DNA from: CAYLRY01 sp964386535
GTDB taxonomy: Bacteria; Chloroflexota; Dehalococcoidia; Dehalococcoidales; UBA3254
DNA length: 64,000 nucleotides
NCBI GenBank assembly: GCA_964386535.1
Contig: CAYLRY010000004.1
Coordinates: 34,845 to 98,844 of the forward strand
Direction of reading: 5' to 3'
A model generated the notes under the pieces. It ran no database searches and had not been told where the DNA came from. It saw nothing but the letters and a program-made list of their open reading frames with translations. This document shows positions 35,681 to 45,133 of the stretch, in pieces; the first letter of the stretch is position 1, and the number at the start of each line of letters is the position of its first letter. A program made the position numbers and the translations under genes.

Positions 35681-36742
35681 ATGAAGGAAGAATTTATTGA
35701 ATCCCCTAAAAAATCTCATGAACGGCGGAAAACCCAGCATCTCGATATCTCCCTCAACGAGAAGGTGCAGTTTAGAGATGTGACGACAGGTTTTGAGAAT
35801 TACTATTTTATCCATCAGGCGCTGCCTGAGATGGATATGGCCGAGTTAAATTTATCTACCACTCTTTTAGGCAAACCTCTCTCCGCGCCCATTATTATCT
35901 CCTCTATGGTCGGGGGAATTGAGGCTGCTGGCGTTATTAACCGCAATCTGGCCATGGCAGCCCAATTTATGGGAGTAGCTATGGGTGTGGGTTCACAGCG
36001 GTGTTTGATCAATGCTCCGGAAATGAGCCCAACCTATTACGTACGGGAGGTGGCGCCTGACATATTATTATTTGCTAACCTGGGCGCAGTGCAGCTTAAT
36101 TACGGATTCGGAATCAAGGAGTGTCTGAATCTGGTCGAGCGAATTGGCGCTGATGCCTTGATCCTGCATCTAAACCCTCTTCAGGAAGCTCTTCAACCTG
36201 AGGGTAATACCAACTTTGCCGGTCTATGGCAAAAAATCCGCCAGATCAGCAGTGAATTGCCTGTCCCGGTGATAGTCAAGGAGGTAGGTGGGGGAATATC
36301 CGAAAATGTGGCCGCCAGACTGAGGGAAGCAGGGGTGGCCGGCATAGATGTGGCTGGAGCGGGAGGTACCTGCTGGAGCGAAATAGAAAGAAGACGTACT
36401 GAGAATGACCTGGCCGGCCGTGTGGCTGATGCTTTCGCTTCCTGGGGTATTCCGACTGCGGAATCTCTTACCATGGTGCGCAGGGCTGCGCCGGATTTAC
36501 TGATTTTCGCCAGCGGAGGTATAAGGACAGGCATTGATGTGGCTAAAGCTATCGCTCTGGGCGCAGATGCAGCCGGAATTGCTCTTCCCCTCCTCCTTGC
36601 GGCAACTAAATCGCCGGCAAAAGTTCAGGAGCAACTGACAGAAATTATTGACGTTTTAAAAATCGCCATGTTTTGTACAGGCGCACCGGATATTAAGACC
36701 CTCAGGAAAACGCCGTTTTTAAAGAAATATGAGGGGCGCTAA
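35681..36742 (+). CDS. fni: type 2 isopentenyl-diphosphate isomerase
   Basis: A 353-residue FMN- and NADPH-dependent IDI-2, which interconverts IPP and DMAPP. It is recognised from the RRKTQHLDISLNEKVQ N-terminus, IIISSMVGGIEAAGVINRNLA (FMN-binding), GVGSQRCLI, LHLNPLQEALQPEGNTNF and GVAGIDVAGAGGTCWSEIE. DLLIFASGGIRTGIDVAKAI is the phosphate-binding end of the barrel. The MEP pathway normally makes both isomers, so the isomerase balances their ratio. Its stop overlaps the hpnH start by one base (TAATG), consistent with coupled translation. Confidence 0.92.
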   Translation: MKEEFIESPKKSHERRKTQHLDISLNEKVQFRDVTTGFENYYFIHQALPEMDMAELNLSTTLLGKPLSAPIIISSMVGGIEAAGVINRNLAMAAQFMGVAMGVGSQRCLINAPEMSPTYYVREVAPDILLFANLGAVQLNYGFGIKECLNLVERIGADALILHLNPLQEALQPEGNTNFAGLWQKIRQISSELPVPVIVKEVGGGISENVAARLREAGVAGIDVAGAGGTCWSEIERRRTENDLAGRVADAFASWGIPTAESLTMVRRAAPDLLIFASGGIRTGIDVAKAIALGADAAGIALPLLLAATKSPAKVQEQLTEIIDVLKIAMFCTGAPDIKTLRKTPFLKKYEGR

Positions 36743-37740
36743 TGGGATTTTCACGCAAACTGTCACTGTCTTTATTTGAATACCTGCTCAAGAAGAAATG
36801 GCAGGGATGTAAGCGTTTCCCGCTGGTATTGATGCTGGAACCCTTGTTCCTTTGCAATTTACACTGCGCCGGCTGCGGCAGGATCCTTGAATATAAAAAT
36901 GTCCTGGATAAAATGCTTTCGCCGGATGAATGTATAGCTTCAGTGGAGGAGGCAGACGCTCCGGTAGTCAGCATTACGGGGGGCGAACCCCTTTTATACC
37001 CTCAAATCACAGACATCGTTAAAGTAATCATTAGTCAAAAACGCTTTATCAATGTGTGTACTAATGGGCTATTACTGGAAAGGTCATTGTCCCGGTTCAA
37101 GCCTGATCCCCATTTATTTTTTGTGGTGCATCTGGATGGCTTGGCTGTGACTCACGACAGATTGGCCGGAAAACCAGGTGTTTTTGAAACAGCCGTCTCA
37201 GCTATAAAAAAGGCCAGGAAAGCAGGATTCCAGGTGCTTACCAACACTACAATTTATAAACAGACCGTCCTTGAAGAAATCAGACAATTATTTTATTTGC
37301 TGGCGGAAATTCCCGTAAACGGTATTATGGTCGCTCCGGCCTTCGATTATGAGGCTTTAAATACAGATTCCTTTCTTTCACAGCAGGATACCCAAAAGGT
37401 CTTTCAATCACTATATAGCCTGCGCCATGACGTACCCTATTATAATACCCCATTATATTTTGAATTCCTTTCCGGAAAATTGGATCTGGAATGTAAACCC
37501 TGGAGTACTCCAACACGCAACCCCGTAGGCTGGAAGAAGCCCTGTTATTTACTTACAGACGGGCACTGCCGGACATTCCGGGAGCTAATGGATAATACCG
37601 ACTGGTCAAAATATGGGGCAAAAAACAACCCCCGCTGTAAAAACTGTAGAGTCCATTGCGGATATGAGGCCAGCGCCCTGTCCGCTATTAGACAGAGTCC
37701 GGTAAATCTCTGGAAAAGTTTAAAAGGGATCTGCTTATAA
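36742..37740 (+). CDS. hpnH: adenosyl-hopene transferase HpnH (radical SAM)
   Basis: A 332-residue radical SAM enzyme. The cluster motif is Cys38-x3-Cys42-x2-Cys45 (CNLHCAGC), with VSITGGEPLLYP as the SAM-binding GGE motif. A C-terminal set of Cys (CKNCRVHCGYEASA) and the YLLTDGHCRTFRELMD segment match HpnH, which adds a 5'-deoxyadenosyl radical to diploptene to make adenosylhopane, the first step of C35 hopanoids. Position between isoprenoid genes and hpnG/hpnA/shc confirms the call. Confidence 0.93.
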   Translation: MGFSRKLSLSLFEYLLKKKWQGCKRFPLVLMLEPLFLCNLHCAGCGRILEYKNVLDKMLSPDECIASVEEADAPVVSITGGEPLLYPQITDIVKVIISQKRFINVCTNGLLLERSLSRFKPDPHLFFVVHLDGLAVTHDRLAGKPGVFETAVSAIKKARKAGFQVLTNTTIYKQTVLEEIRQLFYLLAEIPVNGIMVAPAFDYEALNTDSFLSQQDTQKVFQSLYSLRHDVPYYNTPLYFEFLSGKLDLECKPWSTPTRNPVGWKKPCYLLTDGHCRTFRELMDNTDWSKYGAKNNPRCKNCRVHCGYEASALSAIRQSPVNLWKSLKGICL

Positions 37741-37769
37741 ATCTCATTTACAGGTTTTGGATTTCAGCC

Positions 37770-38525
37770 ATGATTGCTATATTCAGTGCATTGGACGAAG
37801 AGATTCGAGATTTTAAAAAAGGGATAAAGCTTATCAAAACACTCCATTATAAAAATTGCCGGATATATGAAGGCCTGTACGGTTTAAAACAGAACTGCCT
37901 GTTGGTATTGACCGGCATAGGCCGGGAATTTGCCAGCCAGGCGGCCAGAATGATTATCCATGAATATCCGGTCTCTTTGCTGGTTTCAACCGGATTTGGC
38001 GGTGGTTTGAATGACAGGACCGGAGTCGGAGATATTGTGGTTTACTCGAAATTAATCTGTGAAAATGGATTCCGCCCTGGAAGCCGTAATGAGGCGGCCG
38101 GGTGCTTAGAACCCGGGATTTTCCCAGAGGCGTTTCAGTTGTTAAAACAGGGTGGTTTCCATTATTTGCCGGTAAAGGGAATCACTGTAAATAGAATATG
38201 CCAGACCCCGGAAACTAAAAGAGAGCTTGGTTATAAATTCACAGCAGATGTGGTGGATATGGAAAGTTACTGGATCGGGGAAATAGCCATGGAGCATAGC
38301 CTGCCCTTTATTACCGTGCGTTCCATTTTTGATACCGTGCAGGATGACATATCTCTTACAGGCAGGTTTACTACAGAAGAGAATTTAGGACGCCTTAAAG
38401 CTCTGGGATATTTGATGGTACATCCCCTGCAAATACAAAAATCGCTGGAATTTTTCAGCCATTCCAGAAAAGCCGGAAAAAATCTTTCTGTCTTTCTGCG
38501 TCAATTTATCGAGGAAATACAGTGA
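37770..38525 (+). CDS. hpnG: adenosylhopane nucleosidase HpnG
   Basis: A 251-residue phosphorylase/nucleosidase-like protein (IAIFSALDEEIRDFKKG, LVSTGFGGGLNDRTGVGDIV, DVVDMESYWIGEIA with the catalytic region, VRSIFDTVQDD). HpnG removes adenine from adenosylhopane to give ribosylhopane. Similarity to MTA/SAH nucleosidases is expected for the family; the neighbours decide the assignment. It overlaps hpnA by 4 bases. Confidence 0.88.
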   Translation: MIAIFSALDEEIRDFKKGIKLIKTLHYKNCRIYEGLYGLKQNCLLVLTGIGREFASQAARMIIHEYPVSLLVSTGFGGGLNDRTGVGDIVVYSKLICENGFRPGSRNEAAGCLEPGIFPEAFQLLKQGGFHYLPVKGITVNRICQTPETKRELGYKFTADVVDMESYWIGEIAMEHSLPFITVRSIFDTVQDDISLTGRFTTEENLGRLKALGYLMVHPLQIQKSLEFFSHSRKAGKNLSVFLRQFIEEIQ

Positions 38526-39511
38526 AAATACTGGTTACAGGCGCTACTGGTTTTATCGGTGGTAACCTGACGCGTGAGCTGGTAAAACAGGGTTACCAGG
38601 TAAAAGCCCTGGTCAGAAAAAACAGCCAGCTTAAGTTTATCAGTGAAATGAAGATAGAACTGGTTGAAGGCGACCTGTTGGATAAACCTTCTTTGGAGAA
38701 AGCCCTTGAAGGTTGTGAGGGGCTGTTTCATGCAGCGGCGATGTACACCTTCTGGGCCAGAGATCCCGGGCTGATATACCGGACAAATGTGCAGGGCACG
38801 CAAAACCTGCTACAGGCAGCCAGAACTGAAGGTGTTAAAAAGATTGTCTATACCAGCAGTGAATCCGTGATTGGTATTGAAAAGGGATGCCGATCAGGAA
38901 ACGAAGATATGCAAAGGTTTATTGAGAATATACCCGGTGATTATAAAAAGTCCAAGTTTATGGCTGAAAGCCTGGTGATGAAGATGTGCCGTGAAGGACT
39001 GCCGGTAGTAATTGTAAATCCCACGACCCCCATAGGCCCTTTTGATGTTAAACCCACGCCCACCGGAAAAATAGTGACTGACTATCTCAATCATAAGATG
39101 TTTGCCTGCATTAATACCGGACTGAATGTAGTGGATGTTGAAGATGTGGCCAGGGGACATATTTTAGCCCTGGAAAAAGGACGGATCGGGGAAAGATACC
39201 TGCTGGGCAACAAAAATCTCACGCTGCGTGAGATAATGGTGATTCTGGAAAAGATAACCGGTATTAAAGCCCCCCGTTTTAATATAACTTACAATTGCGC
39301 TCTGGCAGCCGGTTATATCGATGAATTCTTCGAGGGAAATATCCTGCGGCGGCACCCACTCATACCGGTTGCAGCAGTCCACGCTTCCCGGCACTTCCGG
39401 TATTTTGATTGCAGCAAGGCCGTCCGAGAACTCGGTCTGTCTCTCACTCCCATCGAAAAGTCTTTTACCAAAGCAGTCGACTGGTTCAAACAAAATGGAT
39501 ATGTAAAATAA
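38522..39511 (+). CDS. hpnA: hopanoid-associated sugar epimerase HpnA
   Basis: A 329-residue extended SDR. The N-terminus VTGATGFIGGNLTREL binds NAD(P), and the catalytic Ser and Tyr/Lys lie in YTSSESVIG and DYKKSKFMAE. VVNPTTPIGPFDVKPTPTGKI is characteristic of the HpnA group, which is routinely found with hopanoid genes and probably modifies the side-chain sugar; its exact reaction is not settled. It starts at the GTG that overlaps the end of hpnG. An 89-base gap separates it from the cyclase gene. Confidence 0.9.
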   Translation: MKILVTGATGFIGGNLTRELVKQGYQVKALVRKNSQLKFISEMKIELVEGDLLDKPSLEKALEGCEGLFHAAAMYTFWARDPGLIYRTNVQGTQNLLQAARTEGVKKIVYTSSESVIGIEKGCRSGNEDMQRFIENIPGDYKKSKFMAESLVMKMCREGLPVVIVNPTTPIGPFDVKPTPTGKIVTDYLNHKMFACINTGLNVVDVEDVARGHILALEKGRIGERYLLGNKNLTLREIMVILEKITGIKAPRFNITYNCALAAGYIDEFFEGNILRRHPLIPVAAVHASRHFRYFDCSKAVRELGLSLTPIEKSFTKAVDWFKQNGYVK

Positions 39512-39600
39512 AAAATTACCTGATGTACACGTAAAGTGAGTCAAGTCAAAATGCAATTTTCTGATTGGTTGTTCAGATTCCAAATTGTGTGGAGCTATAG

Positions 39601-41541
39601 ATGACTACCATACAGCAACCTGTAAAAGAGATTAAAACCGTTCTTGTTGACAGCCTGGAAAAAACAATCCGGAAGACACAGGAATACCTGATTAAAGCTC
39701 AGAACCCCAGGGGTTACTGGGTGGGCGAATTGGAAGCAGACGCCTCTGTCTCAGCTGGCTATATTCCCGTGATGTATTTCATGACTGGTAAAGTGGATTC
39801 CACGAAACAGGCCAAAGTCATTAATTATGTTAAAAGTAAACAAAATCCCGATGGCTCCTGGAGTTCATATTATGGCGGCCCCGGCGACCTGAATGTCACT
39901 GTCCAGGTCTATTTTGCTTTAAAACTGGGCGGCGTTTCCGCTGAGGAGGCCTTTATGAGAAAAGCCCGGGATTTTGTGATTTCTTGCGGCGGAGTTATGA
40001 ACACCAACACCATCACCCGGATCTGGTTAGCCCTGTTTGGCCAGTATGACTACCGGGGTACACCCTCCATACCTCCGGAAATAGTTTTCCTGCCCAACTG
40101 GTTTTATTTAAATATCTATGAATTTGCCAGTTGGTCCCGCGAAACAATTATGGCCCTGATACTGGTATTGAACACAAAACCTGTTTGTAAAGTCCCCGGA
40201 TCTTTTAATATTTCAGAACTCTATGTAGAGCCGGAACATAAGCGGCGCTATGTCCCGGCCAGGCGGGATAGTCCTTTTGGCTGGAAGAGTTTTTTTCTGA
40301 CCGCAGATTCCATCCTAAAAACTCTGGAAAAGCTTTCTTTCAAACCCCTGCGCAGGACGGCCCTGGCCAGGGTAGAAAAATGGGTAGTTGACCATCAAGA
40401 AAAAGATGGTAGCTGGGGTGGAATCATGCTGCCCTGGGTGTATTCCCTGATGGCGCTTAAGTCTATGGGGTACCAGTTAGATGATCCCGTTATTTCCAAA
40501 GGCCTTAAGGGCCTGGATGTTTTTTTGGCAGAAGACGAGGAAACTCTCAGACTTCAGCCGGCTGTTTCTCCGGTCTGGGATACGGCCTGGGCGGCACTTT
40601 CCCTCCTGGAATCAGGAATTCCTGCTGATCATCCGGCAATAGCCGGATCAGGCCGCTGGCTTATAAACCAGGAGATACGAACTGAGGGCGAATGGAAAAT
40701 CAAAAATCCCCACACTGCACCCGGATGCTGGGCCTTTGAATTTGATAATGATCTGTATCCGGATATTGATGATACAGCCGTGGTGGCCAGAACCCTCCTG
40801 GGTATAAAGCTGGCCGAAAATGAGGAACTCCCTGAACTGGAGGCCTGCCGGAGAAGCCTGCAATGGGTGAAGGCCATGCAAAGCAGTGACGGCGGATGGG
40901 CTGCCTTTGACCGGGATAATAACAAGCATATCCTGGCGCATGTTCCCTATGCCGATTTTATGACTCCCCTGGATCCTACCAGCGCGGATGTGACGGCGCA
41001 TGCCATTGAAATGCTCAGTAAAATAGAACCTCAAAGTACCGCCTTAAAAAAAGCTGTTGAATACCTGAAGAAAACTCAGGAACCGGATGGAGCCTGGTTC
41101 GGGCGGTGGGGGGTGAATTATATCTACGGCACCGGGTTGGTGCTGGTCAGCTTGAAGGCGGCCGGTGAAAATATGGAGCAAAATTATATTCGCCGTGCAG
41201 TACAATGGCTAAATTCACATCAACATGACGATGGAGGCTGGGGAGAGACCTGCGAAACATATCAAAACCCTGATGCCAGGGGCAAAGGCCCCAGCACCGC
41301 ATCACAAACCGCCTGGGCTTTAATGGGATTGATCGCCGCCAATCAGCAAACCGACACAACCGTGGAGAAAGGCGTTAAATATTTACTTAACCGTCAGAAT
41401 GATGATGGTTCCTGGTCTGAAAAAGCTTATACCGGAACGGGATTTCCCAGAGCTTTTTATTTAAGATATGATCTTTACCGCATTTATTTTCCTCTCCTTG
41501 CCCTCAGTCTATATCGAAATTCTCTGGAGGCAAAAAAATGA
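39601..41541 (+). CDS. shc: squalene-hopene cyclase
   Basis: A 646-residue (alpha/alpha)6 double-barrel cyclase, normal length for the family. The protonating motif DIDDTA is at 388-393, with Asp390 in the key position. QW-type repeats include DGSWSSYYGG, DGSWGGIML, DGGWAAFD, DGAWFGRWGVNYIYGT and DGGWGETCETYQ, and the C-terminal GTGFPRAFYLRYDLYR matches SHC. It cyclises squalene to hopene at the membrane. GGAG precedes the ATG by 7 bases and the end overlaps the DUF116 gene by 4 bases. No squalene synthase genes (hpnC, hpnD, hpnE or sqs) are in the window. Confidence 0.96.
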   Translation: MTTIQQPVKEIKTVLVDSLEKTIRKTQEYLIKAQNPRGYWVGELEADASVSAGYIPVMYFMTGKVDSTKQAKVINYVKSKQNPDGSWSSYYGGPGDLNVTVQVYFALKLGGVSAEEAFMRKARDFVISCGGVMNTNTITRIWLALFGQYDYRGTPSIPPEIVFLPNWFYLNIYEFASWSRETIMALILVLNTKPVCKVPGSFNISELYVEPEHKRRYVPARRDSPFGWKSFFLTADSILKTLEKLSFKPLRRTALARVEKWVVDHQEKDGSWGGIMLPWVYSLMALKSMGYQLDDPVISKGLKGLDVFLAEDEETLRLQPAVSPVWDTAWAALSLLESGIPADHPAIAGSGRWLINQEIRTEGEWKIKNPHTAPGCWAFEFDNDLYPDIDDTAVVARTLLGIKLAENEELPELEACRRSLQWVKAMQSSDGGWAAFDRDNNKHILAHVPYADFMTPLDPTSADVTAHAIEMLSKIEPQSTALKKAVEYLKKTQEPDGAWFGRWGVNYIYGTGLVLVSLKAAGENMEQNYIRRAVQWLNSHQHDDGGWGETCETYQNPDARGKGPSTASQTAWALMGLIAANQQTDTTVEKGVKYLLNRQNDDGSWSEKAYTGTGFPRAFYLRYDLYRIYFPLLALSLYRNSLEAKK

Positions 41542-41987
41542 ACGAAAGCCTGGTTCAATTTTCACGGGTTCATCCATCTGAGCGCATCTTACTTCTTCCT
41601 CATTGCCTGCGGAAGAGCAATCATTGCCGTGCCACTTATGACCAATATGGGCTACAGTGTTTGAAATGTTCCCCTGATTGCGCCATTAACCTTCTCCGCT
41701 CTGCTGCGATAGAGGCCGGCTATAAAAATGTCTGTGTTGCCCCCGGAGGACGGCTGGCGGTAAAATTTGTAGAAGAAAATCAGCCAGAGGCTATTGTAGC
41801 CGTGGCCTGTGAAAAAGAGCTTCAAAAGGGCGTCCAGGGAGTTAAGGAATTGCCTGAAATGGAAATAACTCCAATAATAGTCATCATCCCTCTGATCAGG
41901 GACGGGTGCGTGGATACTCAGGTTGATATTAAAGAAGCCCTGAAAATAATTAACGCCGGCTGTATGGAAATGATCAGGAATAAATAG
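41538..41987 (+). CDS. DUF116 family protein
   Basis: A 149-residue protein with the DUF116 pattern: LLLPHCLRKSNHCRATYDQYG, then CLKCSPDCAINLLRSAAIEAGY, and a Gly-rich APGGRLAVKFVEE turn. Conserved Cys residues suggest metal or iron-sulfur binding. DUF116 proteins often accompany radical SAM or lipoylation-related genes in anaerobes; no activity is established that I know of. Translational coupling to the cyclase (4-base overlap) places it in the hopanoid operon, where it might support an iron-sulfur step. Confidence 0.8.
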   Translation: MNESLVQFSRVHPSERILLLPHCLRKSNHCRATYDQYGLQCLKCSPDCAINLLRSAAIEAGYKNVCVAPGGRLAVKFVEENQPEAIVAVACEKELQKGVQGVKELPEMEITPIIVIIPLIRDGCVDTQVDIKEALKIINAGCMEMIRNK

Positions 41988-41988
41988 A

Positions 41989-42579
41989 ATGTTTATGGAT
42001 GTTATATACATTTTCATAGGCTATTTGCTGGGATCCATTCCCACAGCCTACATTGCCGGAAGAGCTTTAAAGGGAATAGACATCCGTAAAGCCGGCGATG
42101 GCAATGTTGGGGCTGCAAACGCCTACCGGGAAATTGGCCCGCTGGCTGGTTTATGGGTATTGATAGGTGATGTATCTAAAGGCGTAGTGGCTATCGTTAT
42201 CGCCCAGGCTTATGCTTCCCAGTTGATAGTATTCTTAACTGGTTTTGCTGTGGTGGCAGGTCATATCTGGCCTTTGTTCCTGAGATTCAAAGGGGGCAGG
42301 GGAGAGGCGACTGCCTCCGGAGTTCTGGTTGTTTTATTACCTTATGAAATGTTAATTTTACTGGCCATAGCCGCCGTACCCTTCGTAATAACCCGTAATA
42401 CTATGCTGCTGGGCATTATTCTTTTTGCACCACTGTGGCTGGCGTCTCTGCTCATGGGGGCGCCACTTTCTGTGATCAGCTATAGCGCAGCGCTTCCCTG
42501 CCTGGTAGGACTGGCTCATTTTTTTACCACCAGGCGGATGGAACTCAGCATCAAAGCTAAAAGCAAATATATGAGATGA
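41989..42579 (+). CDS. plsY: glycerol-3-phosphate acyltransferase PlsY
   Basis: A 196-residue integral membrane protein with about five hydrophobic helices. It has the PlsY motifs GYLLGSIPTAYIAG, GDGNVGAANAYREIG (usually GSGNxGATN), GHIWPLFLRFKGGRGEAT (GHxxPxFLxFKGGKG) and a C-terminal IKAKSK segment. PlsY acylates glycerol 3-phosphate from acyl phosphate to form lysophosphatidate. It follows the DUF116 gene by one base, giving a membrane-lipid theme to the series. Some departures from consensus (GGRGEAT for GGKGVAT) are conservative. Confidence 0.88.
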   Translation: MFMDVIYIFIGYLLGSIPTAYIAGRALKGIDIRKAGDGNVGAANAYREIGPLAGLWVLIGDVSKGVVAIVIAQAYASQLIVFLTGFAVVAGHIWPLFLRFKGGRGEATASGVLVVLLPYEMLILLAIAAVPFVITRNTMLLGIILFAPLWLASLLMGAPLSVISYSAALPCLVGLAHFFTTRRMELSIKAKSKYMR

Positions 42580-42618
42580 AGTTAAAAATTTAATTTTACC
42601 AGATGAGGCCGAGAATCA

Positions 42619-43617
42619 TTGAAAGCGTTGATTTTAGTTCCCTTTGATCCGAGACTATTAGAAAAACTCAGTCAGAATATGGATATTGTCTACCGGAACT
42701 GGATGGAAACCAAAAAACTAGTTGAGCCTGAGGAACTAATACACTATACCCTGAATGAAGGCGTACAAATTGTAGTAATTGAGGCCGATTTTATTTTTAA
42801 GGAGGTATTGGAAAGCACCAGTAATTTACGTTTTGTGGGAGTTTGCCGAAGTACAGTAAACAACGTGGATATTGAGTCAGCCACCCAGCAAGGAGTTCTG
42901 GTAGTCAATACTCCAGCCAGAAACAGTATCGCTGTAGCGGAGTTAACCCTGGGACTGGCTCTATCTCTGGCCCGGCGCATACCTGAGGCACATACTGCGA
43001 TAAAATCAGGTGAATGGCGTGATCCTGTTGAACCTTATATAACTATGAGAGGTACGGAATTGGACGGCAAAATCGCAGGAATTATTGGATTCGGCTCAAT
43101 AGGTAAAGAGGTAGCCCGTAGATTTCAAGCCTTCGGTATGGAAGTGATAGCCTGTGACCCTTATATTGAGCCGGATATTATACAAAAAGATGGGGTTGCT
43201 CCCACAGATCTTAATACGCTGTTAAAAGAAGCGGATTTTATTTCTATCCACTGTTCTACCCGGGAGCAAACCGGTAACTTGCTGGGAAAAGAACAATTCA
43301 AGCTAATAAAACCAACGGCGTTTCTTATTAACACCGCCAGTTGGGAGATAATGGATGAGAAAGCGCTATTCCAGGCACTGGACACCCACAGTATCGCCGG
43401 GGCGGCGTTCGATGTATTTGCCGGACATCCGTTATCGTCTGGAAGCCCGCTATTAAAGATGAACAATGTTATTTTAACCCCTCATATTGGAGGTGCAACG
43501 GATGGGACTATAAAAAAATACTCTCAGATGATGGCGGAAGACATTTTAAGGTTCATAAATGGAAAAAGACCTCTACATCTCTTAAATCCCGAGGTTTGGG
43601 ATAGAAATGGTAAATAA
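42619..43617 (+). CDS. D-isomer 2-hydroxyacid dehydrogenase homologue with altered catalytic residues
   Basis: A 332-residue protein starting at TTG with only a weak ribosome site. The NAD domain is clear (IAGIIGFGSIGKEVARRF, then an Asp at ACDPYIEP). Of the usual Arg-Glu-His triad only the His is kept (His289 in LTPHIGGATDG). The Arg of NxARGxxVD is Ser241 (INTASWEIMDE), and the Glu five residues after the DVF Asp is His270 (DVFAGHP). It overlaps the FGGY kinase by 11 bases. A similar dehydrogenase-kinase pair, YoaD/YoaC, is known from Bacillus subtilis by name only. Its activity is uncertain. Confidence 0.8.
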   Translation: MKALILVPFDPRLLEKLSQNMDIVYRNWMETKKLVEPEELIHYTLNEGVQIVVIEADFIFKEVLESTSNLRFVGVCRSTVNNVDIESATQQGVLVVNTPARNSIAVAELTLGLALSLARRIPEAHTAIKSGEWRDPVEPYITMRGTELDGKIAGIIGFGSIGKEVARRFQAFGMEVIACDPYIEPDIIQKDGVAPTDLNTLLKEADFISIHCSTREQTGNLLGKEQFKLIKPTAFLINTASWEIMDEKALFQALDTHSIAGAAFDVFAGHPLSSGSPLLKMNNVILTPHIGGATDGTIKKYSQMMAEDILRFINGKRPLHLLNPEVWDRNGK

Positions 43618-45133
43618 TTATATATTGGCTCTGGATGCTGGTACCAGTAGAGTCCGTTGCCTTATCTTTGATCTTTACGGTAAACCTGTGGCTACATCTG
43701 ACCATGATTATTCTTATGAAACTCCCCCTGAGATTGCTCCGCTGGGCAGGGAAATTAATTCTAGAGAATTGTGGCGAATAATCTGCGATTGTATGAATTC
43801 AGCCATTAAGAAGGCTGACATTCATCCTGAAGATATTACCGGTATCAGCGCTACCAGCCAGAGAGAAGGGACTGTTTTTCTGGATAAAACAGGTAGTGAA
43901 CTCTATGCCGGACCGAATATTGACCTCCGAGCGGTGACAGAAGGATTAAGTCTTGACAACTCTTTTGCCAGCACCCTACATGGCATTACAGGCCACCTTC
44001 CTTCACTGCTCTTTGTTCCTGCCAGGCTGAAGTGGTTTGAGAAAAACCACCCGGAAATCTATCAAAGGATCTCAACCGTTTTATCCATCAGCGACTGGTT
44101 GGTTTACCGCTTAAGTGGTGTGAAGGTAAGCGAAATTTGTGGGGCGGTTGAGATGGGAATAGCTGATGTAATCAGTCGCCAGCATTCCAGCGAGTTATCA
44201 ACCATTCTTAACCTGTCGGATAGTATTTTCCCTGAATTAGCTCCAGCCGGGATCTGTGTCGGGAAAATTACTGCCAGAGCCGCTTCTGAGACTGGAATAC
44301 CGGCAGGAACACCTGTGATCCTGGGAGCTCCAGATTCACATTGCGGGCTGATCGGAATGGGGATTATTAATAACGGACAAACCGGCATTGTATCTGGCTG
44401 GAGTACTCCGGTACAGATGGTCACCGCAAAACCTGTATTCGATGCTGGACGACGGATCTGGACAGGCTGTCATATCCTAAAAGATAAATGGATCCTGGAG
44501 AGTAGCTGCGGGGAGTCAGGCAACTCTCTGCGCTGGGTTAGAGAGAATTTATTTAATCATGGAAATTTACCTGATGATCAAAGCTACGCTCTGATGAATA
44601 AAGCTGCCATAAATGTTGCTCCGGGATCTGAGGGTGCGATGGCTTTTATTGGCCCGGAAGCCATGGATATGACGGATTTGAAGATGCGCTGGGGGATGTT
44701 CTGTTTCCCGGTCCCTTTCAGCTTTTCCGGTTTAAGTAAAGCGCAACTGGCCAGAGCTACCATGGAAAACATTGGTTTTGCTATAAAGGCCAACATCCAA
44801 CAGCTCATTGATATAGCGGGAAAGGATATATCCACCATCAAAATAGGTGGGGGATTGATGCGCAATGAATGCCTGACACAAATATTGCCTTCTATCCTGA
44901 GCGTACCAGTTGTTTTTGCTGATGTGATTGAGATTTCCGCTCTGGGGGCGGCCATGCTGGCCGCAACTGGTTCAGGAGTTTATTCCAGTCTGAGCGAAGC
45001 GCTACCAGCCATGCAATCTCCCCTGAAGGTTGTTGAACCGGACAGACTTATGACGGCAGAATATGCAGAACATTTTCATAGATGGTTAAGCATCAGCCAG
45101 AAACTAAATCAAATGTGTGAAGAGCAAAAGTGA
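43607..45133 (+). CDS. FGGY-family carbohydrate kinase
   Basis: A 508-residue two-domain sugar kinase. DAGTSRVRCLIFDLYG is the N-terminal phosphate loop, GISATSQREGTVFLD and the central GAPDSHCGLIGMGI follow, and IKIGGGLMRNECLTQILPSIL with ALGAAMLAATGSG close the ATP-binding domain. It resembles xylulokinase/LsrK-like and YoaC proteins more than glycerol kinases. It overlaps the 2-hydroxyacid dehydrogenase by 11 bases and the aldolase by 4, so all three act together. The likely sequence is phosphorylation of a sugar or sugar acid followed by aldol cleavage. Confidence 0.88.
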   Translation: MVNNYILALDAGTSRVRCLIFDLYGKPVATSDHDYSYETPPEIAPLGREINSRELWRIICDCMNSAIKKADIHPEDITGISATSQREGTVFLDKTGSELYAGPNIDLRAVTEGLSLDNSFASTLHGITGHLPSLLFVPARLKWFEKNHPEIYQRISTVLSISDWLVYRLSGVKVSEICGAVEMGIADVISRQHSSELSTILNLSDSIFPELAPAGICVGKITARAASETGIPAGTPVILGAPDSHCGLIGMGIINNGQTGIVSGWSTPVQMVTAKPVFDAGRRIWTGCHILKDKWILESSCGESGNSLRWVRENLFNHGNLPDDQSYALMNKAAINVAPGSEGAMAFIGPEAMDMTDLKMRWGMFCFPVPFSFSGLSKAQLARATMENIGFAIKANIQQLIDIAGKDISTIKIGGGLMRNECLTQILPSILSVPVVFADVIEISALGAAMLAATGSGVYSSLSEALPAMQSPLKVVEPDRLMTAEYAEHFHRWLSISQKLNQMCEEQK

